In this document: positions 43,548 to 51,235 of the stretch, one piece after another | Layout: every line of letters starts with the position of its first letter | How positions within the stretch are numbered: position 1 is the stretch's first letter | NCBI GenBank assembly: GCA_004298065.1 | Contig: SCRL01000029.1 | Span: forward strand, 28,655 to 92,654 | Reading direction: 5' to 3' | DNA from: Gammaproteobacteria bacterium | GTDB taxonomy: Bacteria > Pseudomonadota > Gammaproteobacteria > Acidiferrobacterales > Sulfurifustaceae | Length of the DNA stretch: 64,000 nt | Translations under genes and position numbers: made by a program | Notes under the pieces: model-generated | Told to the model about the DNA's origin: nothing | What the model saw: the letters and a program-made list of their open reading frames with translations, nothing else | Databases searched by the model: none

Positions 43548-44228
43548 ATGGTTCGTTGGCGTCGCGCGGTTGTCTTTGTTGCCGTTGTGCTTGCGGCGGG
43601 CTGCGCCGGCCTGCCCGAGCTGCACAAGGTGAGCGAGGTGTATTTCTGCGCCGCCGGCCAATGCGGACCGGCGAGCCAGGCGCGCAGCGCCGACGAGGTG
43701 CTGCGCGCGATGTATCAACTGTACAAGCAAAACGAAGGCAAGGATTTCAAACATTGCAGCACCACGCCCGCGGAGCGTAGCTGCGGCGACGCCGGTGCGC
43801 CCTGTCACTTCGTCATGGGCGGACCGATTCCGGGCATGGGCTGCGGCACCGGCGGGCAGCTCAAGGCGGTCGGTCTCGACGCCGCCGGTCGCCGCGTGCT
43901 CGCCACCTTCAACGAGCAGTTCACATTCATCGGCGTGCCGGGCGTGTGCCAGGACAGCGCCAACAGCACGACCACGGTGACCTCGGCGGATGAAATCACC
44001 GTCAATCACGGCGAGTACTATTGCAACTGGAGCGGCGCCGGCAACATGGTGGCGACCTTCGTGATGGCGGTGGATTACATCGATCTCGACAAGGGCCGCA
44101 TCGGCGGCTATTGGGCGCACGCCGTGGCCGGCACCGGCTCCGGCCGCGGCACCGGTTACGCCATCGTGCAGTTCCCGGTGGCCATGCCCAAGGGCGAGAA
44201 CTGGTTCAAGGCCAGCGCCGCGCCCTGA
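43548..44228 (+). CDS. Cys-rich lipoprotein, second of a tandem pair
   Basis: 226 aa. Lipobox LAAGCAGLPEL; it is a clear paralogue of the previous gene over its whole length, sharing EVYFCAAG, the CSTTPAERSC segment, HFVMGGPIPG and ATFVMAVDYIDLDKGRIGGYWAHAV. The pair arose by tandem duplication. The retained Cys pattern suggests both fold with the same disulfides. It ends 3 bp from the convergent CHAT gene. Confidence 0.75.
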   Translation: MVRWRRAVVFVAVVLAAGCAGLPELHKVSEVYFCAAGQCGPASQARSADEVLRAMYQLYKQNEGKDFKHCSTTPAERSCGDAGAPCHFVMGGPIPGMGCGTGGQLKAVGLDAAGRRVLATFNEQFTFIGVPGVCQDSANSTTTVTSADEITVNHGEYYCNWSGAGNMVATFVMAVDYIDLDKGRIGGYWAHAVAGTGSGRGTGYAIVQFPVAMPKGENWFKASAAP

Positions 44229-44231
44229 GTC

Positions 44232-47228
44232 TCAATCCCCGACATACACGAACGGCGCCCAGAAGTAGGGATGGGCGCGGGAAAAGCGCGCGCCGGTGTC
44301 GCGGCTCGCGCGCACCGTGCGCCGCGCCTCGCGCAACGCGTCCGCCGGCGACTGGCCGGCCTTGAGCTGCTTGAAGCTGTCGTTGATCAGATCCTTGGCC
44401 GACAGGCTTTCTACGCTCCAGTGGCTCACCAGCAATCCCTTGGCGCCGGCGTACATGAAGCCGCGCGTCAGGCCGGCGAAACCCTCGCCGTTCTGCGCAT
44501 CGGCCGACTCGCCCGCGGTGTTGCAGGCCGAGAGCACCACCAGCTCGGCATTGAGATCGAGGTCCTCGATAACCTCGCGCATGGTGAGCAGGCCGTCCTC
44601 GCCCTTGAGGTTGCCGACGAGCGTTAGCACCAGCGCCGGCTGGCCGCGCTTTGCCGGAGCCGCTGGTTGTTGCGCCGGCGTTTCCTCCGGCGTCGTGCCG
44701 GCCGGTTTGCCTGCGGCTGCGGTCACCACCAGCGTGCGCGTGCGCTCGTCCGGCAGCAGGTAGCCATTCTCGCTCCCCTTCGCGGATTCCTTGACCTGCA
44801 GGAATTCACCGCCGAGCAAGCCGTGGGTGGCGAAGTGCAGATAACGCGTGGTCTTGAGGCCCAGGGTCTTGGCGGTTTTCTCCTGCGCCTTGTCACGCAG
44901 GAAGATGTCGTGGCGCCCGCCCAGGGTCTGAGCGATCTCGCGCGCCTCGTCCGCGGTTTCCGACAGGCGCGGGATGCTGATGGACCCTTGTCCACGCACC
45001 GCGCGCGCAAGCACGGCGAGCGCGCCGCGCGTGGTCTCGCCGACGGCGCCGCCTTCGTTCTCGAATACCGGATCGGCGAACGACACCAGCTCACGGTCGT
45101 AGCCGGCACCACGTTTGGGGTACAGCCGCTGGGTCGCGAGCGCGGCGAGGCTTGGGAGGTAGGCGAAGCGGTAGCTGTCGCCGAGCCAGGGGAGTCCGGC
45201 GTATTCGTCGAACTGGATTTCGCCGGTCTTGCGCGCCGCGGCGAACGCCTGGCTCTCCTTGTCGCCGTAGCGCGTGACCAGCATTTCAAGCGGCAGCGTG
45301 TGGATCGGTCCGTCGCCGACGAGCAACACGCGTTGCGCGCCCTTGAGTGCCGGCTCCGCCGGCGCCACCAGCGTCTGGTAAAGCTGGTGGAGCAGTTTCG
45401 GATCGAGCGTGTTCAGCGCGGCGAACGTTCCGCTTGCCGCTACCTGCTCCATGGGCCGGCGCGCGGCGCGGATGGCGGCGGCGACCTGGTCGCGCGATTG
45501 CGGCACCACCGCCAGGCGAAAGCCGGTGGGCGTGACGGCGAAAATCGCGGTCTTGTCCTTGAGCAGCACGTAGGTCAGCAGCGCCTCACCGGGACGCAGC
45601 AGACGTTTTTGCAGGTCCTCAACCGTCACCGGTTTCGGCTGTGTCAGTTCCATGTAGCGCGGGTATTCCTTCCACAGCCGGTCTTCCACCGCGACCAGCT
45701 CCTGCTGCGCCAGCGCCAGCGGTCGGGATGCGACTTCCTTGGGTACGATGCTTTCTTCATTGCCGTTGAGCGCATCCGGTCCTGCGCCCCGTGTGGGGAA
45801 ATCGGCCTCCCGGCCCTCCTTACTGTAGCGCTGGGCGTACAGCAGGTTGACCCGTTCCTGCAGCGACTCGCGCCCACGCTTCAGTTCCAGAAACGCGGTA
45901 TCGGTCGAGAACCGGCTAACGTCCGCCTGGCGCAGCAGCTCGGTGAACAGGCGCGATTGGGTGCGCGACACCACCGCGAGCGCCTCGCGGTCGTAGCCGC
46001 GCGTCGCATCGCGCTCGTGCAGCCGCAGCAGCAGCTCGGTCATCTCGTGGTAGTAGTTGGTGTACTGGGCGATGAAACCCTCGCGCACGCTCTCGTCCAG
46101 TCCGCGGGTGTTGGCGAACAGGCGGTCCACGGCATCGAGCGCCTCGCGATAGTAGGGTAGCGCCTCGCGCGCGCGGCCTTGCTTGATGAGGAAACGGGCG
46201 TAGGCGCGCGCGCTATGCGCCACCTGGGCCGGCACGTTCGCGCGCCGCGCGCTGTCCGCGGCGCGCTTCAGATAATTGCCGGCATCGGCGGTTTGTCCAC
46301 GTTGGCCGGCGATAAAGGCGAGTGACGCGACGATCTTCGCGGTTTCGTTGTGCTCCGGGCCGAGCGTCTTCTCGCTTGTGGCGAGCGCGCGCCGTAGCAG
46401 TGGCTCGGCCTCTGCAAGTTTGTTCTGTCCAATGAGCGCCCGTCCGAGCACGAGTTGGGTCTTGGCCACCTCGGCATTTTCCGCGCCGCCCAGACGTTCG
46501 CGCAGCACGACCGCCTCGCGCGCGTACTTCTCCGCCTCGGAAAATTTTTTCGCGGCATTCAGGGTGCGCGCCAGGATGTACATCGTGCCCGTACGCACCT
46601 GTAGTCCCTTTGTATCGTCCAGAGTGCGAGTATCTGTCAGCGCCTGTTTGAGCAGGGTTTCGGTCTCGGTGTAACGGCCAAGCTGAAGCTGTACGAGCCC
46701 GAGGAGGTTAATGATCCGTAGTTCTTCGGTGTTTCCCCGGCGGCCAACTTTGCGTTGGGCATCCAGCGCGCGTTTGAGCACCTCATCGGCCTCGGCGTAT
46801 TTGCCTTGCGGAATGAGCGTCTTGGCGAGCAGGAACCGGTTGCCGATGGTGCGGTCGTCGGTTTCTCCGTAAAGCTTCTCGCGGCGCGCCAACGCCTGGC
46901 GCAGCAGGGTTTCGGCCTCGGCGTACTTGCCCTGTTCCCGCAGCACGCGCCCGAGCAGCGTACTGGCGGCGGTGGATTCGATATCGTTACCGCTCTCTGC
47001 ATATTGTTCGTAGAGTCGGCGTGCCGCGCTTTCCGCCTTGACGTAATCGCCCGCCTGCAGGTCATCCTTGACCTCGCGCACGAGCATGCGGAAGGCCTCG
47101 CTCGGGCGCATGCCCCGCAGGGGGGCGGCATCGGCCGGCGGGGCAAGGGCGGCGAGCGCCAGCGCGAGCATGATCAGGCACGGCCACGCCACAGCACCGT
47201 GGCCGGCGCGAACGGGGAGCGTTTTCAT
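44232..47228 (-). CDS. Secreted TPR-CHAT protease-like protein
   Basis: 998 aa with a signal peptide (LIMLALALAALAPPADAAP). The N-terminal half has about seven TPR units (EGKYAEAETLLRQALARREKLYG-type) to about residue 350, then a helical linker. The C-terminal CHAT (caspase HetF-associated) domain keeps His802 (HFATHGLL) and Cys902 (LSACNTAGE). It ends PYFWAPFVYVGD, typical of CHAT proteins. It faces the caspase operon tail to tail. TPR units would bind a partner and the CHAT domain would cleave it; the partner is unknown. Confidence 0.9.
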   Translation of the reverse strand: MKTLPVRAGHGAVAWPCLIMLALALAALAPPADAAPLRGMRPSEAFRMLVREVKDDLQAGDYVKAESAARRLYEQYAESGNDIESTAASTLLGRVLREQGKYAEAETLLRQALARREKLYGETDDRTIGNRFLLAKTLIPQGKYAEADEVLKRALDAQRKVGRRGNTEELRIINLLGLVQLQLGRYTETETLLKQALTDTRTLDDTKGLQVRTGTMYILARTLNAAKKFSEAEKYAREAVVLRERLGGAENAEVAKTQLVLGRALIGQNKLAEAEPLLRRALATSEKTLGPEHNETAKIVASLAFIAGQRGQTADAGNYLKRAADSARRANVPAQVAHSARAYARFLIKQGRAREALPYYREALDAVDRLFANTRGLDESVREGFIAQYTNYYHEMTELLLRLHERDATRGYDREALAVVSRTQSRLFTELLRQADVSRFSTDTAFLELKRGRESLQERVNLLYAQRYSKEGREADFPTRGAGPDALNGNEESIVPKEVASRPLALAQQELVAVEDRLWKEYPRYMELTQPKPVTVEDLQKRLLRPGEALLTYVLLKDKTAIFAVTPTGFRLAVVPQSRDQVAAAIRAARRPMEQVAASGTFAALNTLDPKLLHQLYQTLVAPAEPALKGAQRVLLVGDGPIHTLPLEMLVTRYGDKESQAFAAARKTGEIQFDEYAGLPWLGDSYRFAYLPSLAALATQRLYPKRGAGYDRELVSFADPVFENEGGAVGETTRGALAVLARAVRGQGSISIPRLSETADEAREIAQTLGGRHDIFLRDKAQEKTAKTLGLKTTRYLHFATHGLLGGEFLQVKESAKGSENGYLLPDERTRTLVVTAAAGKPAGTTPEETPAQQPAAPAKRGQPALVLTLVGNLKGEDGLLTMREVIEDLDLNAELVVLSACNTAGESADAQNGEGFAGLTRGFMYAGAKGLLVSHWSVESLSAKDLINDSFKQLKAGQSPADALREARRTVRASRDTGARFSRAHPYFWAPFVYVGD

Positions 47229-47303
47229 CGAGAGGAGTCCTGTTGTTGGAATGGCGCGCGGCGGAGATGACGGCGCAGCGCCGCTCGTTTGTTTATTTAT
47301 AGG

Positions 47304-47531
47304 TTAATAACGTTCCGGTTTTTCGGCAGGGTTAGTTTCCGACACCCCGAAGAGAATATCCTGCGGCGCCTCAAGAAGGTCGAAAACGCAGAGGTCGCGA
47401 TCTGGAGGCCGCTCGCCAGCGCCTAGCCATATTGGCACAAGCCCAACGCCTTCGGGTTGCCAACGGTATACGAAGGACGGCAGTTCAGAGATGGCGCTGC
47501 CATGAAATCGAAGACGGAGCATCATTGACAC
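47304..47531 (-). CDS. Small hypothetical ORF upstream of the CHAT gene
   Basis: 75 aa (MSMMLRLRFHGSAISELPSF at the start). It has a plausible composition and ends ETNPAEKPERY, but no recognised domain and no clear ribosome binding site. Its 3' part overlaps the likely promoter zone of the CHAT gene. It could be a remnant of a larger protein or chance coding. The rest of 47229-47727 is non-coding; 47530-47700 is notably AT-rich and has a small hairpin ATCACG/CGTGAT near 47650. Confidence 0.35.
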   Translation of the reverse strand: MSMMLRLRFHGSAISELPSFVYRWQPEGVGLVPIWLGAGERPPDRDLCVFDLLEAPQDILFGVSETNPAEKPERY

Positions 47532-47727
47532 GACCAGATCTATATTAATATATAAACCGAATGGTTAATGATAAATATATAGGAAATTCCTATGCAACAG
47601 ATAAAGATTAAGACTTGGACGAGATAATTTATTCGATTTATCTATGGCATCACGTAAAGCGTGATGTAACAGGTCGCTTGTTCGATATCGACTAAAAATC
47701 CGACTCAAAAATTAGGGAGAGATACTC

Positions 47728-48519
47728 ATGCATTCGAATGCCATTGGACGCCATGCCGTCCGCTTCGTGGCCGCGGCTTTTTTGGCAGTCGGCACGTTTC
47801 AGCCCGCGCCACTCTTCGCCGCCCACCCGCTCATTACCGAGGATACCGGCACCCAGGGCCGGGGTAATTTCCAGCTTGAGCTCACCACCGAGCACGCGTA
47901 CGAGGAAGAGGACGGCGTGCGCGAAACCACCGTGCGCACGAACGCGGTGCTGACCTACGGGGTGCTCGACAACCTCGATGTGCTGTTTACGTTGCCGCAC
48001 CGGCGCATCAGCAGCGAGGCCGCGGATGGCAGCCGCACGGTGAACGCCGGCCGGGCCGATGTCGGTCTCGATATCAAATGGCGGTTTTACGAACAGGACA
48101 ACCTGAGTTTCGCGCTCAAACCGGGCCTCACCATGCCGACGGGTGATGAAACGAAAAACCTCGGCACCGGCAGATCCACGCGCAGCCTGTTTTTCATTAC
48201 GAGCTACGATGCGAGCCCGTGGGAGTATCACCTGCATCTCGGTTACATCTGGAACCGCAATACGCTCGATCAGCATGAGAGCCAGCGGCATCTCTCCGTC
48301 GCCGTTGGCCGCAAGCTGGGCGAGAGCCTGAAGCTCGTAGCCGACTACGGCACCGACACGCCCACAAGCCAGACCTCGAGTCTCAATACCGAGTTTTTCA
48401 TTTTTGGCGCCATTTTCAACCTGCGCAAAAACCTCGATGTCGATTTCGGCGCCAAATGGGGTCTGACGCCGCCCGAGACCGACTTCACCTGGCTCGGCGG
48501 AGTGACGTTCCGCTTCTAG
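47728..48519 (+). CDS. Outer-membrane transporter-like barrel, paralogue of the sox-side gene
   Basis: 263 aa. A signal peptide precedes HPLITEDTGTQGRGNFQLE, the same mature start as the protein at 8237-8998. The barrel ends in GGVTFRF. AGGGAGAG precedes the ATG. It lies downstream of an AT-rich stretch that may hold its promoter. It belongs to the MetA-pathway phenol-degradation-like outer-membrane family; the substrate is unknown. Confidence 0.75.
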   Translation: MHSNAIGRHAVRFVAAAFLAVGTFQPAPLFAAHPLITEDTGTQGRGNFQLELTTEHAYEEEDGVRETTVRTNAVLTYGVLDNLDVLFTLPHRRISSEAADGSRTVNAGRADVGLDIKWRFYEQDNLSFALKPGLTMPTGDETKNLGTGRSTRSLFFITSYDASPWEYHLHLGYIWNRNTLDQHESQRHLSVAVGRKLGESLKLVADYGTDTPTSQTSSLNTEFFIFGAIFNLRKNLDVDFGAKWGLTPPETDFTWLGGVTFRF

Positions 48520-48565
48520 CGCAGGCGCGCTTGAGCCGCTCCGGCGGCTGCTCCACAATCGCCGG

Positions 48566-49516
48566 ATGCGGCCGGCCCCTCCGATTCGTCTCGGCATTTC
48601 GAGCTGCCTGCTCGGCCAGAAGGTGCGCTACGACGGCACTGACAGGCGCGACCGTTTCATCACCGGCACGCTCGGGAAATATTTCGAGTTCGTGCCGGTG
48701 TGTCCCGAGGTCGCCATCGGCCTCGGCGTGCCGCGCCCGCCGATCCGGCTGGTCGGCCATCCCAACGCCCCGCACGCGGTCGGTGTCGAGAATCCTGCGC
48801 TCGATGTAACGAACAAACTTGCCGCCTACGGTCGCCGACAGGCGCGCGCGCTCCACGATGTCAGCGGCTACATTCTGAAGAGCCGAAGCCCAAGCTGCGG
48901 CGTAGAGAGCACGAAGGTTTTTTCCAAGGGCGGGCGCGTGCGACGCGGGCGCGGCGTCTATGCCGCTGCCTTCATGGCGGCGCGGCCGCTGCTGCCGGTG
49001 GAGGAGGAGAGCCGGCTCGGCGATGTCCGGCGGTGCGACAACTTTCTCGAACGCGTATTCGCCTGGCGCCGCTGGCAGGCGCTGCGGGCGCGAGGCGTTA
49101 CACCGTCCCGGCTGGCGGCGTTTCACGCGGCGCACGAGCTGAGCCTGCGCGCGCACGGCAAGGCGCATTACCGCGCGCTCGGCCGCGTGGCGGCACGCGC
49201 CGACGGGCGAAACACCCGGCTTGTCGCCCAGGACTATATTCAGGGGTTCATGAGGGTTCTGATGCGTCCCGCGACCCGCGCCCGGCACGCCGGTGTCCTG
49301 ACGCACGTGATGAATCACCTCAGGGATCGGCTCGGCAGCCGGGAGCGTGCCGCGCTGCGCGCGGCGATCCGGAGTTATCGCAACGGTCGTCAGTCGCTCG
49401 CGACGCCGGTGCGGCTGTTGCAACGCCATCTTCGCCGCCATCCGGATCCCTGGCTCGTGCGTCAGGTTTACCTTCAACCAGGTACGCATGAGTTTATGCT
49501 GCGCTACAAGGCATAG
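48566..49516 (+). CDS. DUF523/DUF1722 protein (YbgA-type fusion)
   Basis: 316 aa. The N-terminal DUF523 domain has LGISSCLLGQKVRYDG, PVCPEVAIGLGVPRPPI and KSRSPSCGV; the C-terminal DUF1722 domain follows from about residue 190 (FHAAHELSLRAHGKAHYRALG). The Cys residues in SSCLLG, VCPE and SPSCG are conserved in the family. YbgA-type proteins are often near photolyase genes, but none is seen here. EamA follows after 2 bp. Confidence 0.88.
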   Translation: MRPAPPIRLGISSCLLGQKVRYDGTDRRDRFITGTLGKYFEFVPVCPEVAIGLGVPRPPIRLVGHPNAPHAVGVENPALDVTNKLAAYGRRQARALHDVSGYILKSRSPSCGVESTKVFSKGGRVRRGRGVYAAAFMAARPLLPVEEESRLGDVRRCDNFLERVFAWRRWQALRARGVTPSRLAAFHAAHELSLRAHGKAHYRALGRVAARADGRNTRLVAQDYIQGFMRVLMRPATRARHAGVLTHVMNHLRDRLGSRERAALRAAIRSYRNGRQSLATPVRLLQRHLRRHPDPWLVRQVYLQPGTHEFMLRYKA

Positions 49517-49518
49517 GA

Positions 49519-50403
49519 ATGCACGGCGATAATCTCAAGCTCGGCGCGTCCTACATGATCGGCGCCGGTTTGCTGTTCGCCGGCGTCGGCGTGTGCGTGC
49601 GCACACTGTCGCAGACGCTGCCGAACGAGATGGTGGTGTTCTTCCGCAGTTTCTTCGGGTTGGTGGCGCTGTTGCCGCTGGTATGGCATCGCGGTTTCAC
49701 GAACCTCAAAACACAGAATTTACGCGGTCACCTGGTGCGCGCCGTCGCCGGCGTGGTATCGATGTACTGCTATTTTTACGCCGTCGCCCATCTGCCCCTG
49801 GCCGAGGCGGTGTTGCTCAACTACACCACGCCCCTATTCGTGCCGTTCATCGCTGCGTTATGGTTGCAGGAACGCATTCCGCCCAGACTCTGGATCGGCA
49901 TCGGCATCGGTTTCTTCGGGGTGCTATTCATCCTCAAGCCGGGACAAGCGTTGTTCACGTCGGTGGCGCTCATCGGCCTCGCCTCGGGCCTGATCGCGGC
50001 CTTGGCCGTGACCGGCGTGCGCAACCTGACACGCACGGAGCCTGCCTGGCGCATCGTGTTTTACTTCAGCCTGGTATCCACACTGGTTGCCGCGGCGCCG
50101 CTACCGTTTCGCTGGCAGACGCCCGACGCCTCCTTGTGGCCGCTGCTCATCGTGATGGGCGCGGTGGCGAGTTTCGGGCAGTTGTTATTGACGCGCGCCT
50201 ATTCGCGTGCGCCGGCGGCGCAGGTTGGGCCGTTTTCGTATTCGACAGTGGTGTTCGCCGCCGCCGCCGGCTGGCTGCTCTGGGGCGAGGTGTTGGATCT
50301 GTATTCGCTCGGTGGTGCGCTGCTCGTATGCGCGGGCGGCATCCTCACGATCCGCTATGCCGGAGTCAGGGTGGCGCCGGAAACCCCCGGGCGGGTTGAA
50401 TAG
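49519..50403 (+). CDS. EamA/DMT-family transporter
   Basis: 294 aa with ten predicted helices in two EamA repeats (for example GAGLLFAGVGVCVRTLSQTL and LIGLASGLIAALAVTGVRNL). It is a drug/metabolite exporter-type protein of unknown substrate, starting 2 bp after the DUF523/DUF1722 gene and probably co-transcribed with it. Confidence 0.85.
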   Translation: MHGDNLKLGASYMIGAGLLFAGVGVCVRTLSQTLPNEMVVFFRSFFGLVALLPLVWHRGFTNLKTQNLRGHLVRAVAGVVSMYCYFYAVAHLPLAEAVLLNYTTPLFVPFIAALWLQERIPPRLWIGIGIGFFGVLFILKPGQALFTSVALIGLASGLIAALAVTGVRNLTRTEPAWRIVFYFSLVSTLVAAAPLPFRWQTPDASLWPLLIVMGAVASFGQLLLTRAYSRAPAAQVGPFSYSTVVFAAAAGWLLWGEVLDLYSLGGALLVCAGGILTIRYAGVRVAPETPGRVE

Positions 50404-50740
50404 GTTTCGAGTCGAAGTTTCTTGGAGGGCACAAAATCGCCGGGAGCGATTTTGCTCGCGCCTTCCTGGCGCGAGCCCTTGCGGGTCATGCCTGCGGGAT
50501 GTCCAAAATTGTTCCCGACAATTTTGTGGACAGCGCGATGTGTTGCGAGAAGTGGTACAGGGATGTGCCGATTACGGAGCCAAGGATGCACGCTGGCCCC
50601 GAGACGCGGCGAAGCCGCGAGGGGCGCACTCCAGGGATGGAGGCGAGCACAATTTTGTCTGGAACAAAATTGGACGCGCTTTAGCGCGGCCCGAGCGTTT
50701 TGCAGCGAGGGTGAGCCCCATGGATGGGGCGAACAAAAAC
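50404..50740. repeat. Gene-free mosaic of hairpin repeats
   Basis: No gene is seen. Hairpins include AAAATCG/CGATTTT near 50435, GCGCC/GGCGC near 50458-50472, AAAATTGT-TCCCG-ACAATTTT near 50506-50526, and CAATTTTGT/ACAAAATTG near 50649-50670. A copy of the GGTACAGGGATGT repeat lies at 50554-50589. The TCCCG-looped hairpin is shared with the element at 25327-25407. It looks like several nested or neighbouring copies of one repeat family. Confidence 0.6.
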
Positions 50741-50764
50741 AAAGCGCCCCGTTCGGGGCGCTTT
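50741..50764 (-). terminator. Terminator of the Lys/Ala-rich protein gene
   Basis: A perfect 10-bp stem AAAGCGCCCC/GGGGCGCTTT with a 4-base loop. On the minus strand it is followed by GTTTTTGTT. It lies 25 bp after the stop of the gene at 50789-51022. Confidence 0.9.
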
Positions 50765-50788
50765 GCGTACTGCGGAGAAGCTGTGGAC

Positions 50789-51022
50789 TTACTTCGCGGC
50801 CGGAGCAGCCGGGGTCGCGCCCTTCTTCTCTTCTTTCTTCGCTTCCTTCTTGGCTTCTTTCTTCTTCACTTCCTTCTTCTTGACGTCCTTCTTCGCTTCA
50901 GCCTTGGCCGGAGCAGCGGCCTTCGGGGCGTCGCCCTTCGGCATCTCGTGCTTGGCGGCATTGGCGGCGCCGAACGCGAACGCAAACGCGAGGGCGAACA
51001 GGGTGGCAAGGGTCTTCTTCAT
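50789..51022 (-). CDS. Small exported Lys/Ala/Glu-rich protein
   Basis: 77 aa. A signal peptide (ATLFALAFAFAFGAANAAK) precedes a mature part of about 50 residues made almost only of Lys, Ala and Glu (KKDVKKKEVKKKEAKKE). It recalls acid-shock or periplasmic lysine-rich proteins in composition but has no family match I can name. GAGAGGA precedes the ATG and a strong terminator follows. A sigma-54-type promoter and a candidate enhancer lie upstream, next to a divergent sigma-54 activator operon. Confidence 0.8.
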   Translation of the reverse strand: MKKTLATLFALAFAFAFGAANAAKHEMPKGDAPKAAAPAKAEAKKDVKKKEVKKKEAKKEAKKEEKKGATPAAPAAK

Positions 51023-51094
51023 GACGGTGGATCCTCTCTAGAGTTGTCTGTCAGCTGAGGGCCTGGGATCAGGTCGCCTCATCGGCTGCTATAT

Positions 51095-51110
51095 AGCAAC
51101 CCGTATGCCA
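51095..51110 (-). promoter_or_regulatory. Sigma-54-type promoter (TGGCAT-N5-TTGCT)
   Basis: On the minus strand TGGCAT-ACGGG-TTGCT has GG and GC 10 bases apart, as required for -24/-12 promoters. A 12-bp palindrome, TGCTATATAGCA (51087-51098), overlaps the -12 end. It would start transcription near 51083 for the Lys/Ala-rich gene. Confidence 0.65.
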
Positions 51111-51162
51111 GACACCGAGAATTAAATATTATTTTTTAAATCATTTAGTTACGTTAAATCTG

Positions 51163-51180
51163 TTGCTATCTGGTGGGCAA
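51163..51180 (-). promoter_or_regulatory. Candidate enhancer (TTGC-N10-GCAA)
   Basis: An inverted repeat TTGC-N10-GCAA is centred about 88 bases upstream of the expected sigma-54 start, a normal distance for an NtrC-type activator site. The surrounding 51120-51165 is AT-rich, which would help DNA bending. It lies between the divergent kinase operon and its presumed target. Confidence 0.4.
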
Positions 51181-51235
51181 TCCCCCAAGGTACAGGCTAC
51201 AAATTTTGTAGATTCCACTGTTTCAGGGGGGGCAA

